From: Sphingopyxis sp. BE259
GTDB lineage: Bacteria > Pseudomonadota > Alphaproteobacteria > Sphingomonadales > Sphingomonadaceae
DNA length: 64,000 nucleotides
NCBI RefSeq assembly: GCF_031457495.1
Contig: NZ_JAVDWM010000001.1
Span: 2,034,001-2,098,000 of the forward strand
Direction: 5' to 3'
Below the pieces are notes generated by a model. The model did no database searches. It was not told the origin of the DNA and was given only the letters and a program-made list of their open reading frames with translations. Position numbers and translations under genes: made by a program. The stretch's first letter is position 1; each line of letters opens with the position of its first letter. Below are positions 1-8,485 of this stretch, piece after piece.

Positions 1-1
1 C

Positions 2-757
2 AGCGAGACGCCCTATGGCCGCCCGGCTGCCGAGGATTCGGGCGATTCGATCCGCCAGCTGATCCACGAACTGCGGAGCCCGCTCAACGCCATTTCGGGT
101 TTTGCCCAGATCGTTGCGGGGCAGATGTTCGGACCGGTCAACCAGAGCTATCGCACGATGGCCGACACGATCGTCGCCGACGCGGCATCGGTGCAAACGA
201 TCATCGACGACCTGGAAACCGCTGCGCGGAGCAACTCCGCCGCCGCGATCGACCCGGCGCCCGGCGAAGTGGTCGACATGGGCGCGATCGTGACGCAGGT
301 CGAAAACGATCTGGCGGCATTGCTGGCCGAGCAGCGCGTAGACCTGAGCATTTCGCGGATCGGTGGCCCGTTTGTGGGGCTGGCCAACGACGCCAATGCC
401 CGACGTATGGTCGGCCGCCTGCTGACCGCGCTGGTCGATGTGTCCGAAACGGGCGCTATATTGGTTGGGCAACTGGTCACCGAATCGCAGCATGACGATA
501 TGCTCCAGTTGCGGATCGTGCGTCCGGCGACGATCCGCTTCGCGACCGCCGCCGATCTGCTCGACCCCGGTTTCAGCCCCGAAGGTGAGGCGCCGGGCGC
601 GGCGGTGCTCAGCCTGGGCTTCTCGCTGCGGCTGGTCGACAGCCTGGCGCGCGCCACTGGCGGACGGCTCGATATCGGGCATAACGCCTTGACCTTGCAT
701 CTGCGCTCGGCCAACTCGAAGCCCGAGGTCGCGCTGGACGTCCAGCAAGGCGAATAG
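2..757 (+). CDS. Sensor histidine kinase, C-terminal part (5' end outside window)
   Basis: The reading frame is open from the first bases of the window, so the N-terminal sensor part is missing. A HisKA dimerisation segment with the H-box HELRSPLNAI (phospho-accepting His at bases 65-67) opens the visible part, as expected for a membrane or PAS-linked sensor kinase. The following ATPase domain is hard to recognise. The usual N-box Asn is not evident near RRMVGRLLTALVDV, and there is no DxGxG box. Only the late part (LGFSLRLVDSLARATGGRLDI) looks like the GL-rich G2 end of a HATPase_c domain. It may be a divergent kinase or a phosphatase/pseudokinase. The deacetylase 38 bp downstream may be co-transcribed. 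Confidence 0.8.
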   Translation, partial: SETPYGRPAAEDSGDSIRQLIHELRSPLNAISGFAQIVAGQMFGPVNQSYRTMADTIVADAASVQTIIDDLETAARSNSAAAIDPAPGEVVDMGAIVTQVENDLAALLAEQRVDLSISRIGGPFVGLANDANARRMVGRLLTALVDVSETGAILVGQLVTESQHDDMLQLRIVRPATIRFATAADLLDPGFSPEGEAPGAAVLSLGFSLRLVDSLARATGGRLDIGHNALTLHLRSANSKPEVALDVQQGE

Positions 758-795
758 GCCGGTCGGCCTGAATAATTGGCGCGGCAAAGGGGAGC

Positions 796-1821
796 GTGGT
801 GCAGCCTGCGGGCAATTTCTTTGCATATCCGGCGGCATCCGACCTGGTGGAACTCGCCGCGGATGAACGGCCGCGCTTTTGGGTTACCATCGACACCGAG
901 GAGGATTTCGACTGGGCGGCGCCCTTTGCCCGCACCGGCTATCGCCTCGCGTCGGTCCCGGCGCTCGCCGACTGCCAGAGCTATTTTGCCCGCGCGGGCG
1001 TGAAACCCATCTATCTGGTTGACTGGCCGATCGTCGTCGACGACCGCGCGGTCGCCATTCTGGGCGCTGCCCAGGCCAGCGGCGCCTGTGACATCGGGGC
1101 GCAGCTGCACCCATGGGTGACGCCGCCGCACGACGAGGACGTGAACGCCCGCAACAGCTACACAGGCAATCTTCCCGCCGAGCTTCAGCGCGCCAAGATG
1201 ACGGCGCTGCGCGACGCGATCCGCGATCGGTTCGGCGTTTCGCCGACGGTTTACCGGGCCGGGCGCTATGGCCTGGGCGAAAATACCGCCACGATGCTCG
1301 CCGAGCTGGGTTTCCGTTGCGACACATCGGTCCGCTCCGGGTTCGATTATCGCGCCGGCCACGGCCCCGACTATCGCGCGGCGCCCCTGCACCCGTGGTG
1401 GGTTCGCTCCGATGCGGGAGCGGTGCTCGAAATGCCGGTCACAACCGTGTTCGGCGGACTGCTAGGCGGGGTAGGCGGCCGCGTGTATCATCGCATCGCC
1501 CGTAACGGCACCCATGCCGGCGCGGCGCTCGCAAGGCTCGGGCTGGTTGAGCGGATCGCACTGACCCCGGAAGGGATTCCCGCCGCGCGGGCATGCAAGG
1601 CGATCGATCGTGCCATCGACCTGCGGTTGCCGGTGCTCAATTTCTCTTTCCACTCGCCGTCGCTGCAACCCGGCAATACCCCTTATGTTCGCAGCCAGGC
1701 CGATCTCGACCTTTTCTATCGCTGGTGGGACATGGTGCTGGACCATCTGGCGCGGCGCGGCGTCGAGGCGACGACTGCCGACGACATCTGGGCAATGGCG
1801 CAGCGCCGGACGGCTGGCTGA
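796..1821 (+). CDS. Polysaccharide deacetylase family protein
   Basis: This 341-residue protein has a NodB-like polysaccharide deacetylase fold. An early acidic motif, TIDTEEDFDW, supplies the catalytic/metal Asp. A later QLHPWVTPP motif supplies a metal His, and the segment around YRAGRYGLGENT matches the third conserved motif. Such enzymes remove N- or O-acetyl groups from surface or cell-wall glycans. The start is GTG at 796, with an AAAGGGGA ribosome site about 4 bases upstream. There is no signal peptide, which suggests a cytoplasmic step in exopolysaccharide or glycan metabolism. The substrate is unknown. It lies directly behind the sensor kinase gene on the same strand. Confidence 0.82.
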   Translation: MVQPAGNFFAYPAASDLVELAADERPRFWVTIDTEEDFDWAAPFARTGYRLASVPALADCQSYFARAGVKPIYLVDWPIVVDDRAVAILGAAQASGACDIGAQLHPWVTPPHDEDVNARNSYTGNLPAELQRAKMTALRDAIRDRFGVSPTVYRAGRYGLGENTATMLAELGFRCDTSVRSGFDYRAGHGPDYRAAPLHPWWVRSDAGAVLEMPVTTVFGGLLGGVGGRVYHRIARNGTHAGAALARLGLVERIALTPEGIPAARACKAIDRAIDLRLPVLNFSFHSPSLQPGNTPYVRSQADLDLFYRWWDMVLDHLARRGVEATTADDIWAMAQRRTAG

Positions 1822-1891
1822 GCGTTGACGCTTGCCAACGCAGCGCGGCGTCCGCTATCGCCCGCTGACCCCTCACCGGGTTTTTCCAGGG

Positions 1892-1967
1892 GGGCCTGTA
1901 GCTCAACGGTTAGAGCTGGCCGCTCATAACGGCTAGGTTGCGGGTTCGAGTCCTGCCGGGCCCACCA
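1892..1967 (+). tRNA. tRNA with CAU anticodon, probably tRNA-Ile2 (lysidine-modified)
   Basis: A full cloverleaf is visible: acceptor GGGCCTG pairs with CGGGCCC, followed by A and an encoded CCA. The anticodon stem GGCCG/CGGCT closes the loop CTCATAA, with CAT at 1925-1927. The D loop is one base shorter than in elongator tRNA-Met and matches the E. coli Ile2 pattern. It is therefore more likely the isoleucine isoacceptor modified by TilS than a methionine tRNA, although automated tools often label it Met. Confidence 0.9.
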
Positions 1968-2058
1968 TTCCCCCGTCCAGCCATTGTCTTCTCCCAAACC
2001 ATTTTCCTTGCAAAACGAAACCGATCGCGGTCCATTGTCCCGACAGCGGGAGAGAGAC

Positions 2059-3534
2059 ATGGGAAAGCGGCGTACGATCCTGATCGGGGGGCTGGCAGTC
2101 CTTGCGGTCGTCGCGGCAACGGTCGCCGTGCGGACCGCAAGTTTTACGGCTGCCAACATTGCAGACGGCAGCGACGTACGGCTTGCCGCGACGCCGCGCT
2201 ATGATCTGGCGGCGGCGATCGCGCATCTGAGCGCCGCGGCGCAGATCCGCACGATCTCGCATCAGGATCCGGCGGACAACGACGTCGCCGAATGGGACCG
2301 GCTGCACGCCTGGCTCGCCGCAACCTATCCCGCGACCCATCGCGCCATGGCGCGCACCATTTTGCCCAACCGGACGCTGATTTATCATTGGCCGGGCAGC
2401 GATGCGGCGCTGGCGCCGATCATCGTCATGGCGCATCAGGACGTCGTGCCCGTCACCGAAGGGACCGAGGGCGATTGGAAATATCCGCCCTTCGCCGGGA
2501 CTATCGCCGAACAGGCGGTGTGGGGCCGCGGGACGGTGGATGACAAGGGATCACTGGTCGCGCTGTTCGAGGCGATCGAGGCGCTGGCCGGACAGGGGTT
2601 TCAGCCCAAGCGCGGCGTGTATCTGGTGTCGGGTCACGACGAAGAGGTCGGCGGATCGGGCGCGGTCGCTGCGGCGGCGAAGCTCAAGTCCGAGGGCGTG
2701 AAGGCGATCTTCACGCTGGATGAGGGCAGCGTCGTGCTGACCGACACGCCGGTCATCAACAGCCCCGCGATCATGATCGGGATCGCCGAAAAAGGCTATG
2801 CGACGCTGAAGGTCACCGCCGAGGCGCCCGGCGGCCACAGCTCGATGCCGCCCGCCGAAACCGGTGTCGGTACGCTGGCGCGGGCGATTACCGCTATCAC
2901 CGAAAAGCCCTTTCCGCTCAGTATTCGGGGGCCGGGCGCCGCGATGCTTGAGGCACTGGCGGCCGAAAAGGGTGGCACGACCAAGATGGCGGTCGCCAAC
3001 CAATGGCTGTTCGGCCCAATCCTGAAGCGCCAGGTCGCGGCCACCCCATCGACGGCGGCGGCATTTCACACCACGATCGCTCCGACGATGCTGGAGGGAA
3101 GCCCGAAAGAGAATGTCCTGCCGCAAACCGCCAATGCGCTGATCAACTATCGCATCGCGCCGTGGAACCGGTCCGCCGACATCATGGCGCGCGCCAAGGA
3201 TGCTGTCGGCGACTTGCCGGTCGAGCTGGCTTGGGTAAAGCCGCCGCGCGAGCCGTCGCGGGTGTCGTCGACCAGTTCACAAGGCTGGAAATGGATTGCC
3301 GCGACGGCGCGGGCCGACGCGCCGGGCGCCGTGCTGTCGCCGATCCTGGTGGTCGGCGGCACCGACAGCCGTAGCATGGAGCCGGTGTCGGAGGATGTGT
3401 ATCGGTTCATGCCGATGCATTTTTCGCTGAAAGAAACGGCGATGATCCACGGCACCAATGAGCATATGAAGATCGACAGCTTCAAGCGCATGATCGATTT
3501 CTATGCGCGGCTGATCGCGACGTCGGCGGGATAG
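2059..3534 (+). CDS. M20 family zinc peptidase, membrane-anchored
   Basis: A 491-residue metallopeptidase of the M20/M28 clan, closest in style to the PM20D1/carboxypeptidase S group. The first ~25 residues form an uncleaved signal anchor (TILIGGLAVLAVVAATVAV), so the enzyme faces the periplasm. Metal-site motifs are in order: MAHQDVVPV (HxD), the bridging Asp in GRGTVDDKG, and the Glu pair in SGHDEEVGGSG. A dimerisation-domain segment follows (PGGHSSMPP). The ATG at 2059 is chosen over an upstream in-frame ATG at 1984, because GGGAGAGAG lies just before it and the signal anchor begins there. It probably hydrolyses small peptides or N-acyl amino acids. Confidence 0.88.
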   Translation: MGKRRTILIGGLAVLAVVAATVAVRTASFTAANIADGSDVRLAATPRYDLAAAIAHLSAAAQIRTISHQDPADNDVAEWDRLHAWLAATYPATHRAMARTILPNRTLIYHWPGSDAALAPIIVMAHQDVVPVTEGTEGDWKYPPFAGTIAEQAVWGRGTVDDKGSLVALFEAIEALAGQGFQPKRGVYLVSGHDEEVGGSGAVAAAAKLKSEGVKAIFTLDEGSVVLTDTPVINSPAIMIGIAEKGYATLKVTAEAPGGHSSMPPAETGVGTLARAITAITEKPFPLSIRGPGAAMLEALAAEKGGTTKMAVANQWLFGPILKRQVAATPSTAAAFHTTIAPTMLEGSPKENVLPQTANALINYRIAPWNRSADIMARAKDAVGDLPVELAWVKPPREPSRVSSTSSQGWKWIAATARADAPGAVLSPILVVGGTDSRSMEPVSEDVYRFMPMHFSLKETAMIHGTNEHMKIDSFKRMIDFYARLIATSAG

Positions 3535-3565
3535 TCGGCGGCAGGATCAGGTCGGCTGGGGTCAG

Positions 3566-3642
<77 letters not shown>

Positions 3643-3702
3643 ACTACTGCCCCGCGCCTTAGCCAGCGCATGGGCACAAGTCTAGCCGCGCGAACGGCGG
3701 GC

Positions 3703-3737
3703 AAAGAAAAAGGCGGCCTTCCCGAAGGAAGGCCGCC
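3703..3737 (-). terminator. Rho-independent terminator of the lipoprotein gene
   Basis: A perfect 11-bp inverted repeat (GGCGGCCTTCC / GGAAGGCCGCC, 3712-3737) with a UUCG tetraloop on the minus strand is followed by a U-rich tract (TTTTTCTTT). It lies about 40 bp after the stop of the 93-residue lipoprotein gene and fits that gene's direction. Confidence 0.93.
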
Positions 3738-3775
3738 AAATTCTAGTTTCGGTCAACGCCCCGAAGGGCTGTGAC

Positions 3776-4057
3776 TTACTTCTTTTCTTCAGCCGGAGCG
3801 GCCGGAGCAGCAGCGGCGTCGGCCGGAGCAGCAGCGGTCGCAGCAGCGTCGGCCGGAGCAGCAGCTTCGGCACCAGCGGCAGCAGCGTCAGCACCAGCAG
3901 CAGCGGCTTCAGCGCCAGCAGCAGCGGCATCGGCGCCTTCTTCAGCAACAGCTTCAGCAGCCGGGGCTTCCGTGGTGGCTTCTTCAGCAGCCTTTTCACC
4001 GCAAGCGGCGAGGGCGAACATGCTGGCAGCAACGGCGATAGCAGCAAATTTCTTCAT
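3776..4057 (-). CDS. Small Ala-rich lipoprotein
   Basis: A 93-residue protein with a lipoprotein signal: MKKFAAIAVAASMFALAAC, lipobox LAAC, modified Cys at 19. The mature part is almost all Ala, Glu, Asp, Gly and Pro, in short repeats of the type GADAAAA and APADAAA, and ends in EEKK. There is no recognisable domain, and it is likely extended and disordered. A ribosome site AGGGAG precedes the ATG, and a strong terminator lies just downstream, so it is a single-gene unit that may be highly expressed. The function is unknown. It may be a periplasm-facing tether or surface lipoprotein. Confidence 0.82.
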   Translation of the reverse strand: MKKFAAIAVAASMFALAACGEKAAEEATTEAPAAEAVAEEGADAAAAGAEAAAAGADAAAAGAEAAAPADAAATAAAPADAAAAPAAPAEEKK

Positions 4058-4405
4058 GATGTGTGGGCTCCCTAAAATGCCTTACCGCGTCGGGGAAACT
4101 TTCCCGTTCCGCGAGCGGCGGGATTTAGCCGTTCCGTATGGATCGTCAACAAAAATAATTGAGATGGCCTGCGCTGGCGGAAATCTGTCATTCCTGCGTC
4201 ACATTCGACAGTCCCGGTGGTCGCTCCGCGTTAGCGAGAATCGCCAAATTGTCTTCCGACGCCAGTGGATCATCGCCTTATCGCTGCCCGTGCGATCTGC
4301 ACCGCAAGGCGTTGATTGCCAAATTCGTGCCCATTCGCTAACCGGCGCGCAACTGACATTTCGTCCCGCCGCGCCCGCGGCGCAGCTTATATCCGGAGCA
4401 TTTCC
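4058..4405. other. Intergenic region between divergent lipoprotein gene and ettA
   Basis: About 350 bp with no convincing coding sequence. It must hold the promoter of the minus-strand lipoprotein gene and that of ettA. A short AT-rich patch (AACAAAAATAATTGAGATG) lies near 4148-4166, and a small GGGAAAC/TTTCCC-type palindrome lies near 4095. No operator can be assigned. Confidence 0.5.
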
Positions 4406-6085
4406 ATGGCCGCCCAATATAGTTTCGTGATGAAGGGTCTGAACAAGACCTATCCCGGCGCGCAAAAGCCGACGCTGAAGGATCTAAGCCTGCAATTCTA
4501 TCCCGATGCCAAGATCGGCATCGTCGGCCCGAACGGCACCGGCAAATCGACCCTGATGAAGATCATGGCGGGGATGGACACCGAATTCACCGGCGAAGCC
4601 TGGGCAGGCGAGGGGATTACCGTTGGTTATCTGGCGCAGGAGCCCGAGCTTGATCCGAACAAGACGGTCAAGGAAAATGTCATGGACGGCGTGCGCGGCG
4701 TCGCCGACATGATGGACCGCTTCAACGAAATCAGTACGCTGATGGCCGATCCACCCGCAGACGCCGATTTCGAGGCGCTCATGGACGAAATGGGCACGCT
4801 GCAGGAAAAGATCGACGCGGTCGATGGCTGGACGCTCGACAACCAGCTCGAGATCGCGATGGAGGCGTTGCGCTGTCCGCCGGGCGATGCGAGCGTCGCG
4901 AACCTGTCGGGCGGCGAAAGGCGCCGCATCGCGCTGACGCGTCTATTACTCGAAAAGCCGTCGATCCTGCTGCTTGACGAACCGACCAACCATTTGGACG
5001 CCGAAAGCGTCGCGTGGCTGGAGAAGCATCTGGTCGATTATCCAGGCAACGTCATTCTCGTCACCCACGATCGCTACTTCCTTGACAATGTCGTGAACTG
5101 GATCCTCGAACTCGATCGCGGCCGCTATTTTGTCTACGAAGGCAATTATTCGACCTATCTGGAGAAGAAGGGCAAGCGGCTCGAACAGGAGTCGCGCGAG
5201 GACGCCGGCCGCCAGAAAGCGATCAAGGACGAACTCGAGTGGATCCGCCAGTCGCCCAAAGCCCGTCAGGCCAAATCAAAGGCGCGTATCAAGAGCTTCG
5301 ACCAGCTGGTCGAGGCGCAGGAAAAGCGTATCCCCGGCAAGGCGCAGATCGTCATCCAGGTGCCGCAGCGCTTGGGCGGCAAGGTCATCGAGGTCGAGAA
5401 TATCTCGAAGGCCTATGGCGACAAGCTGCTCTTCGAAGATCTGTCCTTCTCGCTGCCCCCGGGCGGCATCGTCGGGGTGATCGGACCCAACGGCGCGGGC
5501 AAATCGACCTTGTTCAAGCTGATCACGGGACAGGAAACCCCCGACAGCGGCAAGGTGACGATCGGTGACACCGTCCATCTGGGCTTCGTCGACCAGAGCC
5601 GCGACGACCTGAAACCCGACAACAATGTCTGGCAGGAAATTTCGGGCGGCGCCGAGATGATGAACATCGGCAAGCACGAGATGCAGACCCGCGCCTATGT
5701 CGGTGCGTTCAACTTCAAGGGCGTCGACCAGCAGAAGAAGGTCGGCCAGCTATCGGGCGGTGAACGCAACCGCGTCCATATGGCCAAGATGCTGAAACAG
5801 GGCGGCAACGTCCTGCTGCTCGACGAACCGACCAACGATCTCGATACCGAAACGCTGGCCGCGCTTGAAGAAGCATTGGAGAATTTCGCGGGCTGCGCGG
5901 TGGTCATCAGCCACGACCGCTTCTTCCTCGATCGCCTCGCGACGCACATTCTGGCGTTTGAGGGAGACAGCCATGTCGAATGGTTCGAGGGCAATTTCGA
6001 ATCCTATGAAGAGGACAAGATCCGCCGTTTGGGCGACGACGCAACGCGGCCGCATGCGACGTCGTACAAGAAACTGACGCGCTGA
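4406..6085 (+). CDS. ettA: Energy-dependent translational throttle protein EttA (ABC-F)
   Basis: A 559-residue ABC-F ATPase without membrane segments. It has two ABC domains: Walker A GPNGTGKST and GPNGAGKST, signatures LSGGERRR and LSGGERNR, Walker B ILLLDEPTNHLD and VLLLDEPTNDLD. They are joined by the charged P-site linker around EWIRQSPKARQAKSKARI, typical of EttA. EttA binds the ribosomal E site and gates entry of 70S initiation complexes into elongation according to the ADP/ATP ratio. Start at ATG 4406 with CCGGAG upstream; an in-frame ATG at 4316 would add a tail with no similarity to the family. The length equals the family norm. Confidence 0.96.
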   Translation: MAAQYSFVMKGLNKTYPGAQKPTLKDLSLQFYPDAKIGIVGPNGTGKSTLMKIMAGMDTEFTGEAWAGEGITVGYLAQEPELDPNKTVKENVMDGVRGVADMMDRFNEISTLMADPPADADFEALMDEMGTLQEKIDAVDGWTLDNQLEIAMEALRCPPGDASVANLSGGERRRIALTRLLLEKPSILLLDEPTNHLDAESVAWLEKHLVDYPGNVILVTHDRYFLDNVVNWILELDRGRYFVYEGNYSTYLEKKGKRLEQESREDAGRQKAIKDELEWIRQSPKARQAKSKARIKSFDQLVEAQEKRIPGKAQIVIQVPQRLGGKVIEVENISKAYGDKLLFEDLSFSLPPGGIVGVIGPNGAGKSTLFKLITGQETPDSGKVTIGDTVHLGFVDQSRDDLKPDNNVWQEISGGAEMMNIGKHEMQTRAYVGAFNFKGVDQQKKVGQLSGGERNRVHMAKMLKQGGNVLLLDEPTNDLDTETLAALEEALENFAGCAVVISHDRFFLDRLATHILAFEGDSHVEWFEGNFESYEEDKIRRLGDDATRPHATSYKKLTR

Positions 6086-6090
6086 CCGCG

Positions 6091-6534
6091 ATGGGGGAGG
6101 CGGCGCCGATCTCGTCAAGCTCGATCCGGCTGGATGCTGATGCACTCAACGCTTTTATGGCCGAGGCCTTCCCTCACTCGGTGCCCGGTTCTCGCGGCAC
6201 CGTCGTCTCGGCCGTGCCGGGCCATATTCAGGCCCGCATGGACCCGACCGAATTGGCTTTGCGCCCCGGCGGGCTGATCTCCGGCCCGACCCAGATGGGT
6301 TTTGCGGATATGGCAGCTTATGCGCTGGTCCTCGCGCATATCGGCCCCGTCGCGATGGCTGTGACCAGCGCGCTCAATTACCAGTTCCTGCGCCCGTGTC
6401 GGCCGGGTCCGCTGTTCGCCGACGCGCATATGCTGCGGCTCGGCAAGCGGCTGGCGGTGATGGACGTGCGGATATGGACCAATGATGCCAACAAGCCAGT
6501 CGGGCAGGCGAATGTGACCTACGCGATTCCCTGA
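6091..6534 (+). CDS. PaaI-type hotdog thioesterase
   Basis: A 147-residue single hotdog-fold protein of the PaaI/acyl-CoA thioesterase group. The central helix region GGLISGPTQMGFADMAAYA carries the expected G-x-x-x-x-x-D arrangement. It is followed by the strand TSALNYQFLRPCRPGPLFADA, with the conserved RP-x-x-G turn. It likely cleaves an acyl- or aryl-CoA thioester. The start lies 5 bp after the ettA stop, so the two are probably co-transcribed. Confidence 0.85.
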   Translation: MGEAAPISSSSIRLDADALNAFMAEAFPHSVPGSRGTVVSAVPGHIQARMDPTELALRPGGLISGPTQMGFADMAAYALVLAHIGPVAMAVTSALNYQFLRPCRPGPLFADAHMLRLGKRLAVMDVRIWTNDANKPVGQANVTYAIP

Positions 6535-6607
6535 ATCTCCGCTCCAAGACCTATTTTCCCCGGGTGTCAGCTGTGTTATATCAGCAACACAATACGGGAG
6601 GATCATC

Positions 6608-7180
6608 ATGCGAATTGTTCTTGTCGCCGCAGCCATGCTGTCCGCCGCCATCTTGCCCGCGCAAGCGCAGATGCGGACCGATCCCGCGGTCGTCGCCGAA
6701 CAAAAGGCCGCGATCGCCAAACTGGCGAAACTGCATGGCGAATGGCGCGGCACCGCGACGATCACCAGTCCAGGCGGCGCGATCAAGCTCGTGCAGACCG
6801 AACGCGCCGGCCCTATGCTTGACGGCACCGCGCTGGTCATCGAGGGGCGCGGATATGACGAGGCGGGCAAGCTGGCGTTCAACGCTTTTGCGGTCATTTC
6901 CTACGATGCCGCAACCGACCAATATGCGATGAACAGCTGGACCGACGGCCGCACCGGGAAATTCCCGTTTGCGGTGACCGATACGGGTTTTGAGTGGAGC
7001 ATTCCGGTCCCGAACGGCGCGACGATCAAATATGTCGCGACGGTCGCCGATGGCAAATGGACGGAAGTCGGCCGCTATGTCGGCGTGGGCATGCCGCCGG
7101 TGGAGTTTGCCAAGCTGGAGGTCGCGCGGATCGGCGATACCGATTGGCCCGCCGCAGGGTTCGTCACCGCCAAGCCGTGA
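6608..7180 (+). CDS. Secreted DUF1579-like protein
   Basis: 190 residues with a Sec signal peptide (MRIVLVAAAMLSAAILPAQAQ, cleavage after AQA). The mature part starts with a helix, followed by HGEWRGTATI and alternating beta strands with conserved Gly/Trp. This resembles the DUF1579/lipocalin-like beta-barrel proteins that bind small hydrophobic ligands. A GGGAGG ribosome site precedes ATG 6608. No enzyme motif is visible, and the biological role is unknown. Confidence 0.72.
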   Translation: MRIVLVAAAMLSAAILPAQAQMRTDPAVVAEQKAAIAKLAKLHGEWRGTATITSPGGAIKLVQTERAGPMLDGTALVIEGRGYDEAGKLAFNAFAVISYDAATDQYAMNSWTDGRTGKFPFAVTDTGFEWSIPVPNGATIKYVATVADGKWTEVGRYVGVGMPPVEFAKLEVARIGDTDWPAAGFVTAKP

Positions 7181-7189
7181 CGGGTCAGG

Positions 7190-7768
7190 TCAGGCTGGCG
7201 GCACTTCCCACAGCACCAGCTTGGTCGCGTGCACGTCTTCGCGCGCCTTTGCGGCGTCCAGCCGCTCCAGCTTGATGCTGCCTTTCAACGCGCCCATTTC
7301 GATCATCGCGCCGATCACCACGACGCCGCCCGCGCCGACGTCGATCGAAAATTCGGCGGGGTGCGCCAGCTTTGCCTTGGCGGTGGCGACATGCAACTGA
7401 TGTTGCCCCGGCCCAACGTCAGCCATCAGCATCTGGCCTGACTTGATCTGACCTTTGGCTGCGCCGTTCAGCGTCACGTCCATGCCCTGCAACGCCGCGA
7501 CGAACCCGCGCCGCGTGATGTAGATCCGTGCTTTCCCCGCGGGTGCCTGCATTGTCCGAGCGTCGGCGATCGCCGCGGCGTCGGCCTTGGCACCACCCTT
7601 GTTGCTCGACAGCGCCCAGAAACAGAAGATGACGATGCCGCCGATCAGCAGCACCGACAGGATGAGCAAGGTTTCGGGCGACAGGACACTGGCCAGCGAT
7701 GGACCCATGAACGCGCCGACAATTGCTGCCACAACGATCAGCGTCAGCCACATTGCATTCTTGCTCAT
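7190..7768 (-). CDS. Inner-membrane protein with two N-terminal helices, unknown function
   Basis: 192 residues. Two transmembrane segments (WLTLIVVAAIVGAFMG and LLILSVLLIGGIVIFCFWAL) are followed by a cytoplasmic or periplasmic beta-rich domain that starts near KARIYITRRGFVAALQGMDV. This resembles PEGA-like or small-molecule-binding all-beta folds. The ATG at 7768 is preceded by AGGAG and is the first start consistent with a membrane leader. The frame stays open much further upstream, but that stretch overlaps carbonic anhydrase in another frame. It follows the carbonic anhydrase stop by 13 bp, so the two are likely one transcript. Confidence 0.75.
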   Translation of the reverse strand: MSKNAMWLTLIVVAAIVGAFMGPSLASVLSPETLLILSVLLIGGIVIFCFWALSSNKGGAKADAAAIADARTMQAPAGKARIYITRRGFVAALQGMDVTLNGAAKGQIKSGQMLMADVGPGQHQLHVATAKAKLAHPAEFSIDVGAGGVVVIGAMIEMGALKGSIKLERLDAAKAREDVHATKLVLWEVPPA

Positions 7769-7781
7769 GTCGCGCTCCTGT

Positions 7782-8423
7782 TCAGGCGGCGGGTGAAAAC
7801 TCCCCGCTCGCTTCGTCCAAAAGATGCAGCACCCCGTCGCTGATCGCGAAAAAGGCGCCGCGTAGCCGCAGCGTTCCGCGCTTTTCCTTTTCCTGGATGC
7901 AGGGGAAGGTGCGCAGATTGTCGATGCTGACGCGCACCGCGGCCATTTCCATCGCGCGCCCGGCGTCGCGGTTGTCGATGTCGGCGTGTTCGCGGCGGAC
8001 CTGATCGCTGGCGTCGTCGAGCATCGCGATCCAGTCGGCGATAAAGCCGCCACGACCCGGCTCGGCGCCCGCCATCGACCGGTGCAGCGCGGCGTGGCAG
8101 CCGCCGCACAGACCGTGGCCCATCACGACGATTTCTTCGACCTTCAAGAACTGGACGGCGAATTCCAGCGCCGCCGACACGCCGTGGCGCCCAGGCGTCG
8201 TTTCAAACGGCGGCACCAGCGCGGCGACATTGCGGACGACAAAGATTTCGCCGGGATTGGTGTCGAAAATCTGCGACGGTTCGACGCGGCTGTCGGAACA
8301 GGCGATGACCATCACCTTGGGCGATTGGCCAACCGCCAATTCGTCCCAGCGGGCGCGTTGCTCCTGCCAGCCGCCGCTACGGAAACGGCGATAGCCGTCG
8401 ATCATGTCAGCAAAGTGAGTCAT
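7782..8423 (-). CDS. Beta-class carbonic anhydrase
   Basis: 213 residues. Zinc ligands are in the CSDSR motif (Cys-Asp-Ser-Asp-Arg, residues ~42-46) and in the HGLCGGC motif (His and Cys, residues ~102-108). This is the standard beta-class pattern. It interconverts CO2 and bicarbonate in the cytoplasm, feeding carboxylases. Full length for the family. It is divergent from lipA, whose start lies about 60 bp away. Confidence 0.95.
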   Translation of the reverse strand: MTHFADMIDGYRRFRSGGWQEQRARWDELAVGQSPKVMVIACSDSRVEPSQIFDTNPGEIFVVRNVAALVPPFETTPGRHGVSAALEFAVQFLKVEEIVVMGHGLCGGCHAALHRSMAGAEPGRGGFIADWIAMLDDASDQVRREHADIDNRDAGRAMEMAAVRVSIDNLRTFPCIQEKEKRGTLRLRGAFFAISDGVLHLLDEASGEFSPAA

Positions 8424-8485
8424 GGATTCGCCTTAGCATAGGTAGAGAGGTTGAGAAGAGGCGCGGGCGCGACTATGTGGGCGGA

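Noticed and set aside
148..1392. Long minus-strand ORF opposite kinase and deacetylase
   Set aside because: Mirror frame of two genes with clear domain motifs on the plus strand; its sequence is Arg/Ala/Gly-rich without domains, as usual for high-GC shadows.
1933..2436. Minus-strand ORF ending in GPAGLEPAT
   Set aside because: It covers the antisense of the CAU tRNA and the first part of the M20 peptidase; no ribosome site or family support.
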